From Epiperipatus broadwayi (Eukaryota > Onychophora > Udeonychophora > Euonychophora > Peripatidae), in contig JAQFVV010000037.1 in NCBI GenBank assembly GCA_028023455.1, positions 1,616,001 to 1,680,000 of the forward strand: a DNA stretch of 64,000 bases, given 5' to 3'. A model generated the notes under the pieces. That model did no database searches. It was given only the letters and a program-made list of their open reading frames with translations, and was not told where the DNA came from. The translations under genes and the position numbers were made by a program. Shown here one piece after another: positions 45,469-59,549 of the stretch. Positions within the stretch are counted from its first letter, which is position 1. Every line of letters begins with the position of its first letter.

Positions 45469-45479
45469 TGTGTGTGCAC

Positions 45480-46739
45480 CTGTTTTTATTGTTTTCTATG
45501 ATTTATTTTTAATAGGAGTTTGTAAAATATCTTATTATTTTTACCATGCATATATATATATATATATCATGAATTAGAAAATAATTTTTGCTAATATCAT
45601 AAATATTGTTTTTTTATAATTTATTTTTAAATGGCATTTTAAATACTTCTAAGATTATTTTTTACCGATATATTTATATGTTTAAAAAAAAAACCTACTT
45701 TAAACTGAAAATTTCATTAAAATAAGATTTCATTAATTAAATATATATTTTCATTAAAAATGATAAGAATTTAATTATGTTCATAACAATATTGCTTCTT
45801 TTTATTTTGTAAAGTTGATATTTCATATCAAAAATTAATATTATTATTTGCATATACGCTTTAAATAAAAATGATCCAAATAATGCAGATTTAATGAGAA
45901 ATATAATTGAAAAAAAATATGACAAAGATAAAGCAAAAGTGCTTATGAAAGTGATAAATGTATCGAAAATATCAGTGGAAGAAGAAAACTGTCATGGTAT
46001 ATAATCAATTAATGATTTTTTAAACAAATTGTGTGGGAGGGGTACTCATTATAAATATATTACTTAAAACGTTTTATTAATTAATTTCATTATATTTATA
46101 AATTTTAATTTTTTTTTTACTATTTATAATATAATCAAGTATATATTTCAAAACATAAAATTGTAAAAGTTGATTATTTTTTTATATTGAAATTCTTAAA
46201 GACATTTAACTATTTATTAAAATAGTATGATATATGTATAATAAAATAAATACTAAGTGGGATTGTATATCATTAAATCCATTGTCTAAATAGTAAATAC
46301 AGTTTCACTAAATGAGAAGAACTACTCCTTCGATTATACTATGTTGTCATATGACTAGAGAGATGATGTCGTATTCACTGTAATACCATTTCCTGTTTAA
46401 ACGATCTATGTATGATTATATTTTTCTCTGGGATGAATGTTTTCATTACATATTTATAATTTAAAGGTTTATTTCAAAGTTTAATAAATATTTTTTTTTT
46501 TTTTGCTTTGTTATATAAAAAAAGCAAACTGTTAGTAAATAATTGATAGATTTACATTCACACCTGCTTCTTTAGTTATTGAGGACGATCCTCTTAATAT
46601 AAAAGCAAAATTGAAAAAGGGTGCCAATTTTTGCAGCCAATGCCTTATTTCCAGTTTCTGGAATGATTATAGGAAGTTTTATTAAAACACCATTTACGTT
46701 TAGACTTGATTAGACAAGACATCCACTGTATGATGAAAG

Positions 46740-46740
<1 letters not shown>
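45480..46740. other. AT-rich non-coding stretch
   Basis: No gene. Short palindrome 'gaggacgatcctc' near 46581. Confidence 0.45.

Positions 46741-46741
<1 letters not shown>

Positions 46742-46815
<74 letters not shown>
46742..46815. repeat. (TA)n microsatellite
   Basis: Uninterrupted TA tract of about 74 bp. Confidence 0.97.
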
Positions 46816-46817
<2 letters not shown>

Positions 46818-46819
46818 AA

Positions 46820-48000
46820 ATCCTCTAGAATAAACACTACAAAGTTTTAATGTGCTTATATAAAACAAAAATCAAATCTTTTTTATAGTTACCTTATGTC
46901 TTTTTATGCCATCTTGAATTGCAATCAACTATTAATATTTAAATCTCAATATAATCACATAACAGTAAAATTTCTATGTGATTGAGCAACTTTTCATAAA
47001 TTGTGAGTATTCACACAATTACAGACTTTATTTAACATATTGTCTGTAATATTCATAAAATTTGATTCTTTAATTTTGCTTTAAGACTTTTTCTGCATGT
47101 AAGACAAAAACATTATCAAAGCAGAAATCTCCATTACAAATCATTGCATGCACTGCAAGTACAGATTTATACCTATTCACAGATTGACACAAGTTACTAT
47201 ATAATATTTTATGCTACTTAATTCTCTATTTAATGCAATTTTGATCTTATTAATATAACAAGATCAACAATGACATAACACTTTATAAATAACATTACAT
47301 TTGTTGATATTACAAAGCAAATCTTTTTCATTAATAATTAATCTACCAATATTCATACCAACCTTAAATTCAACATTAAAATGAGCAGACCCTAATGATA
47401 TCCTAATACAAATAATAGTATTTACATATAATAATCCTAAATATTTTTATCATATTATCCTTCTTTTATGGATTTCTAAATTTAGATAATGTACATAAAA
47501 TATACGTCAACATTGGACATTTTATTATTTTGAAATGTACACAAAATATCATTTATTAAACAAAAAAGTCCTATATCCAGCCAATTTGTATGTGTACAGA
47601 ATATTTGAATTAGGGTATGCAACTCCTCTAATTGATAAAGGTTTCAAAAATATTTTATAATTAATTATATTATATTTTCTTCACAAAATTAAATTAAAAT
47701 ATTTTATGTTCGCTAACTTCAGATGTAAAAGTCCACTTCAGTCCATCAACATCCATTTAATTTATTAAATAGCTTCTGCACTATAATATTTGATCCAACA
47801 ATAAGTACATTCTACATGCCTAGAGTAAATGTTAACTCTTACTAATGTAAACACTTTTTAAATATTCTCTTCATAATATAACTGCTGAAATAGGCATTTG
47901 CATTAGCCAATTTCCATGCATTATATACAATCGATTTTTAAACTTAGTAAACAAATTTTGATCAATAAGTAACAATAATATATAACAAACAAATTTTAAA
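46820..48000. other. AT-rich non-coding stretch
   Basis: Nothing recognised. Confidence 0.45.
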
Positions 48001-48003
48001 CTT

Positions 48004-48082
<79 letters not shown>
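48004..48082. repeat. (CA)n(TA)n compound microsatellite
   Basis: About 32 bp of CA repeat runs directly into about 47 bp of TA repeat. Confidence 0.97.
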
Positions 48083-48085
<3 letters not shown>

Positions 48086-48188
48086 GCTAAATATAAAATT
48101 AATGAATTAATAATATTTTAGAAGATATAATAAAAAAGTTAAAAATCAGCTGTTAGTAAATAGCACATATTAGTATACACATAATATT

Positions 48189-48410
48189 TCAAGTGGTATT
48201 TTTTTTTTCACTTTTTGAAATATTGTTGGACTGAACGATGATACTAGCATCGATATTGAGCCTGTGATTGTAATGTTACCTTAAAATTCAGTAATCTAGA
48301 TTCGAAAGGTTCAGGTTCAATTCCTATGCTACTATTATAGTTCACAGGCTCAGTAACACCTGAAGAAGTGAGAACAAGAATTCACCTCAAAACATAGTGT
48401 ATATACTAAC
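48189..48410 (+). mobile_element. SINE-like element with hammerhead-like 3' end
   Basis: It starts 'tcaagtggtattt', continues with a tRNA-like segment ending in B-box GGTTCAATTCC (about 48319-48332), then reads CACCTGAAGA at 48357, a GTGA/TCAC stem and AAAACATAG. CTGAAGA fits the CUGANGA core but GAAA is altered to AAAA. The opening resembles 14788. Non-coding. Confidence 0.45.
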
Positions 48411-49058
48411 CAGTGCAATATTGCTAAAAGTTGAATGAATTTAAAAAAATAATAGTAAAAGTTTAAAAAAAATATTTAAAACATTCATGATTTAATGTTA
48501 GATGATGGAAATGATCTAACATACAAATACAAGTAGGTATTTGTATACTTATTTTTTTACCTATTTGTTTGACTACTCATAGATATTCAAATATTTGTAT
48601 AGACAAATGAATAAAACATTTTTTAAAATATTTTTTTTAAAGTGAATACATTTTTTAAAGGTTTACATCTATTAAATCATAAAGTAAATTGTTATTTATA
48701 AAACACTCTAAACTTTTCATCAACAATACTTTGAAATAAAACAAAGAAAATAATAATAACAATATTACTACCTAAACAACTCCAGTTTGATGAAAACTAA
48801 AACTAAAAGTATAATTACCTGGTTCATTTTGTCAAGGATGACTTTTTTTTCTTGAGAAACCATTTTCTAAATTGTCAGTAAACTCTTAATAAAATATTTA
48901 AACATTTAGGGATATTGATTATTTGGTTTTAATGTATCAAATACTTAATGCTTTATTTTTATAATGCAATCATCATTATATAAACTATATGATGAAAAAG
49001 ACATAAACATACCCCATCTCTTTATATTTTTTTTTTGATAACAGAAATAAATTTGTTC

Positions 49059-49186
<128 letters not shown>

Positions 49187-49229
49187 GCCCTTTTGTATGG
49201 GTCTCCATAAATTGTTGTATCAATCTATC

Positions 49230-52200
49230 TAAAAAATTTTAAATTTAAGATATATTTAGTTATATGATTTTAATTTTATTTATGACAATCTTTTAAAAAA
49301 ATGTAACTAAAGTAATTCATGAGTATTTGATATGTGAAAATTGTGCTGATGTTTGAGAGAGACATTTCAATGGGAATGATAATAGTATATGGTTGGGAAA
49401 ACTGGCCATAAGCAATACTGCATTAATAAATTTAATAAATAAATGTTTAAAGTTAAAGTTTTAAAAGACAAGTTAAAATTAAATGCTTATATTTATTGTT
49501 GATAAAAATTAATATTTAATAAATGAATATAAATATTTTAATCATTAGTATTACATGATAAAAGATTAATATTTGATTTTAATAATATCGAATTATTATT
49601 TTAAAAGTTGTTATAAGATATTATTTATTTTTAAAAATATTTATTTTTAAAAAAAATGTATTGTTAGTTTATTTTTAGATTATTACAAGCGTCTGTAGCT
49701 CTGTTGTAAAAAACAGATGTTAATTAAAATACGTACACACATGCTTGGGAGTATTTTAGTAAAGTTGCAAAACTATTTTAAAAATTATGTTATAAAATTT
49801 ATAAATATTATTTTGGCTATCATGAAATAAAAATAAAAATAAATTATGTGAAACATTAAATCTGATTTTTAAAATACTGCTTAAAAACATAACGAATAAA
49901 AATAGACTTAGTTTGTTTATAAAAATAATCTTATAAAAGTTAAACGTGAAATAAAGTAAGAAAGAATATTTTAAAAAAATGTTTAATGGATTTAAATAAA
50001 CGATGAATATTGATTTAAGAATTTAATAATGTGATAAATAATAAATATTAATAAGTCATTATTTATTTTTAATTCTGTCTTGTTGGTGAAATATGTAAAT
50101 AAGCTAGCAAGTCAATTGTTTAATTCACCAATCAAGTGGGAGTTTTCTTCCGGTATAAAACCAAGGTTCAATTGTTAGGAGAGGACTTGTGATTGAAATT
50201 CTTAAAATAAAGTATGCTATTAGAAATAGCTAAGTGATTATAGACGCTCTTAAAAATTGTTTTAAAATTATAAGAGAGCAGTTTTTAAAATAATTTATAA
50301 AAGTTACCGATGAATATGCAGTGTTAATTTGTTATAATTCCCTATTGATCGTTTCCTATTAATGCTCAATTTACTATCAAATAATCATGAGGACATCGTA
50401 TAAGGATAAAATGTATTGGAGACTTTATACTAAAAATTTAACAAACGCTGGATTGACTAGCAGAGTTATTAGATGCCTAACAGTAATACGTTGGACTTTG
50501 TACAAATTTAAAAGCTAATGGTAATTAATTTTATAAAATAGATATTTAAAAGAATGAGAAATACTTCTTTATGAAGCAAGTATTTGTAAATTCTAAATTT
50601 AAATATATCTTGGTAAAGATATAATATGTAATAGTAAATGTATAAATATTTGCCTTGTTAAGTCTTTATAGTTTAAAAGACTAAATTCTGACAATTTTAA
50701 AAAGGCAAATAAATTGGAAATCTAATGGGTAAAGAAATACCTGTATAAAAATTATTGGATTATTAGAGTCTAAACGCTGGTCGTACAAAAGACTTTAAAA
50801 GTAATCTTACCTAAAATATCTGTTACGGAATGCGCAAATAAATTACATGTGGATATCCAAATCAAATCAATTAAAATAATTAAACAAGAACTTTGTAAAT
50901 TATAGACTAATTCTAAAATAATAACTTTTAAATAATAATATTTTTCCTTAAGAAGAAGTGAATTCGGATCCATAAACTATTTTAATTTTATTTTTGTTTT
51001 CTGATGGAACTGACTTTTATTTTTATTTTATTTTAAAAAAAGAACGTTTTCATTTATTTCATAAAAAAACTTTTAAAAAACACGTGATGTACCGGAAAAG
51101 GAAGTAATGTTTAGTGAAAACTTGTGCCTAGGAAAAAGAACAATGACAACTGGATGAAAACACCGTTGGATGTTATGTAATATTTTTATTTATTAACTAA
51201 CATAAATATTTCATTAATCATTGATTTATTAAAGATAGGAAAGGTACATTTACATTTTTTTTTTAAAAATAATAACTAAATACTAATATAACTTTTTATT
51301 GCATAAAGTTTATTTTATAATTATACAACACGTAATATTTTAAAGAATAATTGTTGAGTGTAAATGTGAAATTATTTTGTAAAACTGGAATCCTGGAGGA
51401 CATCGTGACGGACTGTACATTGAAGTATTATTTATGGTAAAAATTGTGTAATAATAATAATAATTTGATGTATTTACTATGTTTTCTTTAGATCAACCAA
51501 ATATTATATGATTATTGAATGGATGTATTAATGTTTAAATAATATACACGCACAAGATTAATAATAGCAGTTTTTATTTTAATATGCATATTTTAAATTG
51601 ATGACGTAAATTTAGTATAACGTAATATGATACCCTAGAAATAATTATATGATTCTTTTGTGAATGAATTTCAATGTTTCTGTTCCAATATTAGGAATTA
51701 GATTTTTATTATACTAGTGTAAGTTTTTTTTTTTTTTCTTTTAAAGTTAGTAAGAAGTATATAAGGTCTATATTTTATTTTATTTTTATTAGATGAGTTA
51801 CGTTAATTTTACATAGAAATTTATATTTTGATTGAAGGCTTATTGTAAATAGATGATGAGGTATAGGAGAGTTTGGATCGTTATTATTTTTTGTTTTTAA
51901 AATTGGTCATTTGTTTTACTGAAGTTAAGTAGGGTTAAAATGACTTTTGTAGGTAGTAGTTTTATAAAAGAATAGGAATAATAAGTAAAGAAAAGTAATG
52001 ATTTAAAATGGCAAAGAATCATAGAATTTTGTTTAACATTATACTTTATAAAAGTTGAAATTATTGAATAATTTTTTTTAAATATTATTTTTTTAAAAGT
52101 ACATATACGTATTGCATATTTTAATAAGACATGTAGTATGACATTATATCGGAATGAAATAAACAGTGATAGTCAATAATTGTTATTATACTACAAAGTT

Positions 52201-54880
52201 ATATCAGTTGATACATTAATTAATATTTGAGTCGTACTGATAATAAATGTAATACAGCCTTATACATTATAATATAAATAACAGTAGGACTTAAGTGAAA
52301 TAACATTTAAATTATTAAAGTTAGTTTATTTACATACATGCTACATGAATGATATCTTACATAAAATCTTTTCTTATATTAATTGATAATAAGTAATGTT
52401 TATGTAAATTAAAGTCATAAACTTAATTGAATTCTATTAATAAAACATTCTCTAAAATGTATAAATTATCTACTTATAGTTATGGAAATAATAACAGTGT
52501 AAAAATCTTGTATTATTATTTTTCTTATTTTTATTTTTTTTTAGTTCCATTTAAATGTAAATAGTGTAAATAAATTATTTGTTAAAGTTAATGTAAATAA
52601 ATTTGTTAAGTTGTTTTAAAAGATGTGTTGAATTCATTATTTTACACCACAGCATCTGACAGCAGATAATTTGAATGTACATAATGTTTGCACAATATGA
52701 ATTTATTATTTTATTATTTGAAAAAGAAACACAATATTTTATTGATATAATTTATAGAAATTGATTGACATTAACATATGATATTAATGGTCATAGAATA
52801 ATTATAATGCACAATATAAAAGTATAAGATTATTTATTGCCACAAATTATTGAATTATAAGATTTTGGTCTATTTTTAAAATTAAGATACTACATAGAAG
52901 TGAAAGACATGCGTATGATTTATTTATTTTCTTAATGATTAAAAGTATAACCCAATAGATAAGATTAAGATATACCCTAAAGATTATTATTGTTAGTGAT
53001 TATTATTAGAATAAGTTAGGCGTATTTAGGTTTGATATTAAATCCCTTATCATTCCTATCTACATGAATTATTATTACTTTAAGATAATTAGAAGAACCT
53101 GAGATCATTTAATTATATTTCCTTAACAAAGGATTGAAATTTATTTATCTATTATTATTAATAATAGTTCATTTATAAAAGCCATAAGGATGCTGTAGAG
53201 TTAGTAATAAGATAATAAAGAAGTATTAGTATTCTTATGCCATTGAGACAGTGTCTTGGAGAGACATTGACTCAATGTAAATCTGATTACCAATTGTAAC
53301 TTCACTTCACAGTCTCATGATTTTAGTAAATATTTATTTAATTAGTACATAATATTGAACTATATTAATTTTTTGATAAGTTTGTAATAAATCTGATAAG
53401 TTATAATATTATAAAAATATATTAAAGATAGTTGTACATATTTTAGCTGAGCATAATGATTTGATTGAGCTAGTCATATTTTAAATTATATCATATATCG
53501 AGAAGTGAGGGTACAATATATATATATATATATTCATAAATCCGATTTTATAGTTTATAAATTCCAAAATAAAGAATTGGTGCCTGGTTTTTTACAAATT
53601 CTGAAAACAAAGTCCCCTGTTTTTTTTTGTTTTTTTTTTTGCTATCATCAAGAACTAAGAATTTTTTTCTTATTTTTTTTCTGTTTTCTTCATATCACAC
53701 TCTATAATTAAAGAAAATCCCATCACATTTTCATAGGCAACATCGAATTCTTTTAACAAAACTATTTATAATAAACAAGAATAAAAAAAATCCGTTCATT
53801 TATATATTTTTCTCTTTCTAACTAATAAAAATTAATTAGTGATTTATTGCTTTTGTTTTAATATTTATTATTCAGATTAATCATTAATAATATTAATAGG
53901 ATTTTCTTTAGAAAAAAAAAACAACAACTAATAACTATATCAGCTTTTGTTTATATATTTATTTCATTTTATCCCACACAGAGACATATATTTTTACACT
54001 TCTTATAACCAGGTACATATTCATAACTATGTTAAAATTTTATTTAATGCTTTGCTGTGTTAATGACTAATATTTTAAAGCAAATCTAATTAAATAGTAA
54101 AACTTTTGTTTTTATTTTTATATACATTAGTATTTTCCTTTTCAATAAACTCATCTCAAATTAACTACTACATTTCCTCTTTTCTTCAAAAAAAAAAAAA
54201 AAACAATTGTGCATTAAACTTATTTCGTTTACAATAGTCAATTGTTTTTTGTTTTTTTTTTGTTTTTGTTTTATATTTGTAAAACAAATAGAAAATTATT
54301 ATTAATATTTTTTATACACTGAACCTTATGAAATCTAATATTGACATCATTTTGCCAGGAATTTATTTTATATCATGGATCTTCAATTATATAATATGAT
54401 TCCTATGTGATATTTACATTGCATGCAAAATATCTATGTAAATGTGCAGCACACACAGCTTAAATAATAATGTTATCTTTTAAATTTTGATTTTATCACT
54501 CCTCCCATTTCAGTTTCTTGATTATTAATAATACTTACTAAGTAAACGTTATCCTATTTCTAGCAACCTATCTATAATTATTTAACTGAAAATTATTAAA
54601 TATTTGTATACCCAAATTTATCTTCTCATTTTTTTTTGAAAAAATTGTCCATATCTTAACAATTTACAAAAGAAACTATTTTCATTCTCAAATGTAAAAT
54701 TCAACAACAGTTTTATTTCAAATAAAAAATATTGATAGTACCCATACAATCCCTCAAATAATGTCTACTATCTCAAAATAGAGTACAACCATCCATAAGG
54801 TGCAAACTTTTTCAAATAATGATCTGTATTTTAAAATTAAGAGTTTTACCATCAATGTGGCATGTAAATTTATCTTTATA
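49230..54880. other. AT-rich unique-looking sequence
   Basis: No coding region supported over about 5.6 kb. A less AT-rich patch at 50085-50200 contains 'cggtataaaacc', a TATA-like site, with CCAAT-type sequence upstream (50130). Other less AT-rich patches lie at 51080-51180 and 51390-51420. These could be exon, promoter or element traces, but nothing I can name. T-rich runs occur near 53620-53690 and 54190-54270. Confidence 0.4.
50145..50165 (+). promoter_or_regulatory. Possible TATA-box promoter
   Basis: 'ccggtataaaaccaagg' follows 'caccaatcaagtggg', so a CCAAT-like and a TATA-like site are about 20-25 bp apart. No gene or LTR partner is visible downstream, so this is weak. Confidence 0.25.
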
Positions 54881-54899
54881 GTTAATGATCTTTAATAAC

Positions 54900-57420
54900 T
54901 CAAATTAAATTATATTACATTAAATTAAAGTTGAATTAAAAATAATAATAATAAGAGAGAAAATATAAGTAAGATGGGTCTTAGATAAATTGTGAAAAAT
55001 GAAAAAAGAAACATTTTGTTTAATAGGAAAAATGCTATTAAAAGATTTAATAAAGATGAATAATATATTAATAGTTATTGTAATTGTAAGTGTAGGATTA
55101 AACAATGATATTTAAACTCTAGATTTTACTAATAATTCATAATTGAAACAATCATTTGTCTTTAATGGTTAATCTTCTCGTGGATTAATGCTTTGACTTT
55201 CTACAGGTTGATCAATTTATGGAAATGCTATGGACAAAAAAAAAATCAATGTATAATTTCAAATCTCCATATTACACTATATAAATCAATATTTACCTTG
55301 TAAAACATTTTATACTCAATAGTCTCTTTTAAAAAAAAATGGATTGTTAAAAACAGCAAAAAATGAAATAGACATTATTCAATTAAAATAAGCTAAAAGA
55401 CCATAAATAATGGAAGGTATGTTGGAAAATATGGTATGGAGAAAATGGAAGACTATTGATATTGAGGAAGGCAAAGTGCATAGAGATAAATAATGATCTA
55501 AAAAGAGAAACTGATTTAGTAAAAAAAAATGGTTGCAGAAAGAATTTAAAGAAATAGAAATATTTCAATGAATAGAAAGATATGATTTTCTATTTGATAT
55601 AATTAGAAATGTCACTAGCAAGAAAATAACATTGTTAGTGAGTGAAATTGTGAATGAGAATGGAAAGAGATTAACTAATGGCAGTGATATATTAAAAGAT
55701 GGGAAGATTATAACTTTAGTGTCTATTTAGTAGAGAAAATAGTTCATTTAATTGTGAACTTGAAAATGAAGTATATATTGAAACAAATAATAAAGGTATG
55801 AACATGTTAACAGATGAAGTAATAATGTCAATTGCACAGATGAAGAATAGCAAGGCTGTTGTATATGAGGTAGTACCTATAGAATTTTTGGAAGAAATAG
55901 GAGAACTTTGCAATTTGATATATAGTTGTGTAGATTTTCCTAAAGATTTGTTAAGAGTTTTAATGATTAGAACTCATAAAAAATAATAATTCTGTTAAAT
56001 TTGAAATGCACAGGGTAATAAGTTTGTTATCTCGTGCTTCAAATGTTTTATAGAACATTTTAACATAAAATATTTATATACATTCAAATATCAGCCTTTT
56101 AAGCTAATTGTGCATATGCTTTGTGAATGTTAATAATAAATGAATACTTTCTCACCAATATAAGATATAGTATTTATGCAGGAATAAAAGGAATCCTCTT
56201 ATTCTTACGACTCAAATGCTGGAAAGGTAGAATATTATACTGAAGATAAATAGTTTGATTTCAGAGAGGGACAAATACAAGATATACTATTGGAGTTGTT
56301 AAAACAATGCAGAAAGATATATTGAAACTATGATAAAAATGAATATATGTTTTGTTAAATGAGAAAAAAGCATTTAATTGAATTATATGTAATACATTTA
56401 TAAGCATCTTAAGAAATAAAAAAGTTTTTGAAAAAAGAGAAGATTGATTTAGAATATGTATACTGAGCAAAGGATAAAAATTAGACAAGAATAATGAGAC
56501 TGTTGAAGTGAATATAAAAAAGGAGTTAGGGAAGAAAGCATTATGACACATATTCTTTTTAATATTAATTTAGAAAACATGTGAAATAATTATTTAGCCA
56601 TAGAGGAGCAAATTATGGAGGTATAATCATAAAATGTCTGAGACCACTAGATAGTATGGCTCCTACAAATGAGGATAAAGAGTGTCTTCAGAACCTGTTG
56701 AATAAATTGGAGAAAGATGGAATACAAAATGAAACTTAATGTTGAGATGAACTATGTTTTGAAAAATAAAAATGAAAACCAAATGACTACAAATTAATAG
56801 GGTTTTAAATATTTGGATAGTTGGTTGAGAGACTAATGAAAAAGTGGAGTTTATGTTAAAAGAAGAATAAAGTGAAGTTAAAAGAAGAATATTGTTGGCA
56901 AAGAGAAATTTTTTAAGAGAAAATAAACTTTCTATGAACCTTTGAAGACAGAATTAAAAAAAAAAGATTAATTAAATGCTATGTCTGTACTGTACTATTG
57001 TATGTTTGTGAAACATGGACAGGAGTAATAAAATTAGGAATAGAGTGAAAGCCTTTGAGATGTGGGCAAAGAGAAGAATGAAAAAAAAAACAGTTTGATC
57101 AATAAAGTAACAAATGAAGAAGTTTTGAAAAGAATAAATTCAAAAAGAAGCTTGAAAAAAAATATAAAGAGAAACTGGATTCTACATATATTAAAACAAT
57201 GTATCATTTATTAAAATATTTTTGAGGATATGGTGAGTGGAAACAAAAACCAAAGATGAAAAAGATTGACATTGTTGGATACTGTAAGGAGGTGAAAATT
57301 TACAGGGGAATGAAAAGCGGGGCAATGATGAGAATGAGATGAAAGAAAGGATGAATTGATAATGTGAGTATTCTCTGGACATGTCATGACACAGAATGAT
57401 ACTGATGGTAAACTTACATT
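54900..57420 (+). mobile_element. Decayed LINE family C-like, RT and C-terminus
   Basis: At 55798-55986 the plus strand encodes DEVIMSIAQMKNSKAVVYE, then VVPIEFLEEIGE and DFPKDLLRVLMI. This is the N-terminal part of a LINE RT (normally KMKNNKA.G.D.VP.E.LK and the I/VP motif). A region near 56035-56060 continues the RT, and 57120-57390 looks like the C-terminal tail (RNWILHILKQC). Stops and frameshifts are everywhere. Minus-strand frames here are shadows. The endonuclease is not recognisable, so this is a 5'-damaged copy, possibly the same family as at 18.5-21.7 kb. Confidence 0.75.
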
Positions 57421-57424
57421 ACTC

Positions 57425-58500
57425 TTTTATTAAATTAATAATATTGCAATACCTATATGTCTAATTAATGTTTGAAAAAAAGTTATTTTCTTATTGAGGA
57501 AATTAAACAACAAAAAAAGTAATCTAAACAAGCAATGATATTATATTTTTAGAATAATCATGATAACTCAATTAATTAAATTATTAAATAAGTGTTAGTT
57601 ATTAATAAAATATATTGTGTAATGTTTGTGAACAATAATATAATAATAAAAACCTTACTTTCAGTACATTTCCTTATTTATTGCTAACATAAAGAAAGTA
57701 TAAATAGTATTTACAAAAAAAAAAAAAACTTTGAACATTTGAGTATGTTAGTCTAGATATGACTGATTATGATGAAAATTTGTTAGTCATTGAGATTATT
57801 TATTCATTTATTTAATTTGTTAATAAAGTAACTTCAATTAATTAACTAAACTCTACTCTTTAACATGGTCCAGAAATTCATAAATTAAAACACTAATCAA
57901 TATAGAATAAATTAGAATTAAAAATACATACATGATCACTATTTTTATTTGTACACAAGCTATAAACATGGTAGCAAACTTTTCATATAATACTGCCATG
58001 CATTATGCATTATAGTTATCAATAAATGCTAGAAGTTTGTGCATATAACCCTTATTTTGTGAAAATTATACAAAATCTCCAAAATAATTTCAAGTTTATG
58101 GCTTTTATCAGTGATGATCCTAGGATTTAAAGATCTGCACAGCATCACTCCAATAGTCACCTTTCATCTATTTTGTTAACTATATATCTATATGACAAAA
58201 ATGTAAACACAATAATATTTTTAATTCAAGATGATTCACCTGTATAATCTTAAAGATCAAAACACATTATAGTATTGATACAATTTAATGCATATGTTTT
58301 TTTTTTCTTAATTACCATTGTCACTATCATCATATTGTCACAATTGGTATTCAAACATTAAGACATTAGATGATCACTATTTTCATTGCTTACACAATAT
58401 GTAAATCTTTAAAAACCTTTTCATGCAGTAGTTTCACCAGTGGAAGCCATAGTAATTAAAGGATATTAGAAAGTTTAGCCATGCAATTGTTATTTAGTAC
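57425..58500. other. AT-rich non-coding stretch
   Basis: Nothing recognisable beyond homopolymer runs. Confidence 0.4.
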
Positions 58501-58519
58501 CTAGTCACCCAAAAGCCCC

Positions 58520-59060
58520 ATATTAGTTTTTAGCTCATTGAGTAGTTTCTTCTGATTACTATATCTTGCACTGGGTGATATTTTTGTATGAACAGTTTGC
58601 TACTGTAATAGCAGTTTGTTTAAATATGAGGAATGGTAGTCATGTGACGTGTTAGTGGTTTAATACCAAACAAACTAATAGTCTGGTGATGAATATTGTT
58701 ACAAAAAATCAAAATATATCAAAGTTTATAGATTGTGAACTAGATTTAGATCCATATGACTAAATATGTGAATTGGCTTGGATTGAAGATGTTTTGTTTT
58801 TATTTTGAGCCTTATAGATTTATAGCTAACTGAATAGGTATAAGATGCCTACTGGAGGGTTACATAAGATACAAAGTTTTAAGTACATTTGTCTCATGTC
58901 CAAGACTCCTTATTTATTAATGTAACAAGATAGACACTAACTTGTGGATATTAGTTGTATAGGCAATATATAGGGATCTTTATGATCAAATTTTCTAGCA
59001 TTCATTGTTTGTCATAGTCTGAACTGGGTGGCAGTACTGTAAATAGATTTTTCTAAAAAA
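58520..59060 (+). repeat. Dispersed repeat R1 copy, about 500 bp
   Basis: It contains 'ttctgattactat' and 'gcactgggtgatattttt' near 58545, and the block 'actgggtggcagtactgtaa' near 59024. In between it resembles 41690-41990 in order of parts. Non-coding. Confidence 0.45.
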
Positions 59061-59185
59061 ATGTTACTTTATTTTTTGATATTTCTCATAATGTTTAGCC
59101 ATTGAATTGATAGATTTATTATTTCAGGTTATTGGGGTATAATTGGTTGGTATCCAAACTCTCTCCCTTTATTTTTAAATTGTTA

Positions 59186-59545
59186 ATAGAGAGATATAGT
59201 TATGGAGAAGTGGCAATGGTATTTCTTGTTTATGACCCATATGAAACAATGTAAACGCAAATTTTCAAATGTGACTGTTTTATGTTCCAAACTAAGATTG
59301 TCTTTTTAAATTAAGACTGAATAATATTAATTTTACCTAAATTGAAAAATACATAAAATACATGCTAGCTGAGAAATGAATCACTAGAGACTCGCCAGCC
59401 ATTCTGATAAAATTTAAACTTTACATTATGTAGCCATTGTATAATTTAGTAATAAATATACATATTTCTTTTCATATATTTGCAAGACAGACATTGTCAA
59501 AACAGGCTGTGGTCAACAATATTTTTTGTTAATGATTTTCAAAGT
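59186..59545 (+). repeat. Dispersed repeat R2, copy 1
   Basis: It starts 'taatagagagatatagttat' with 'gtggcaatggtatttcttg', then includes 'gccattctgataaaattta' and 'caggctgtggtcaacaat'. The same order occurs at 62602-62960. The element is about 360 bp and has no ORF. Confidence 0.75.
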
Positions 59546-59549
59546 AAAT

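Noticed and set aside
54920-56551. Minus-strand frames of 61-96 codons
   Set aside because: Antisense shadows of the plus-strand LINE.
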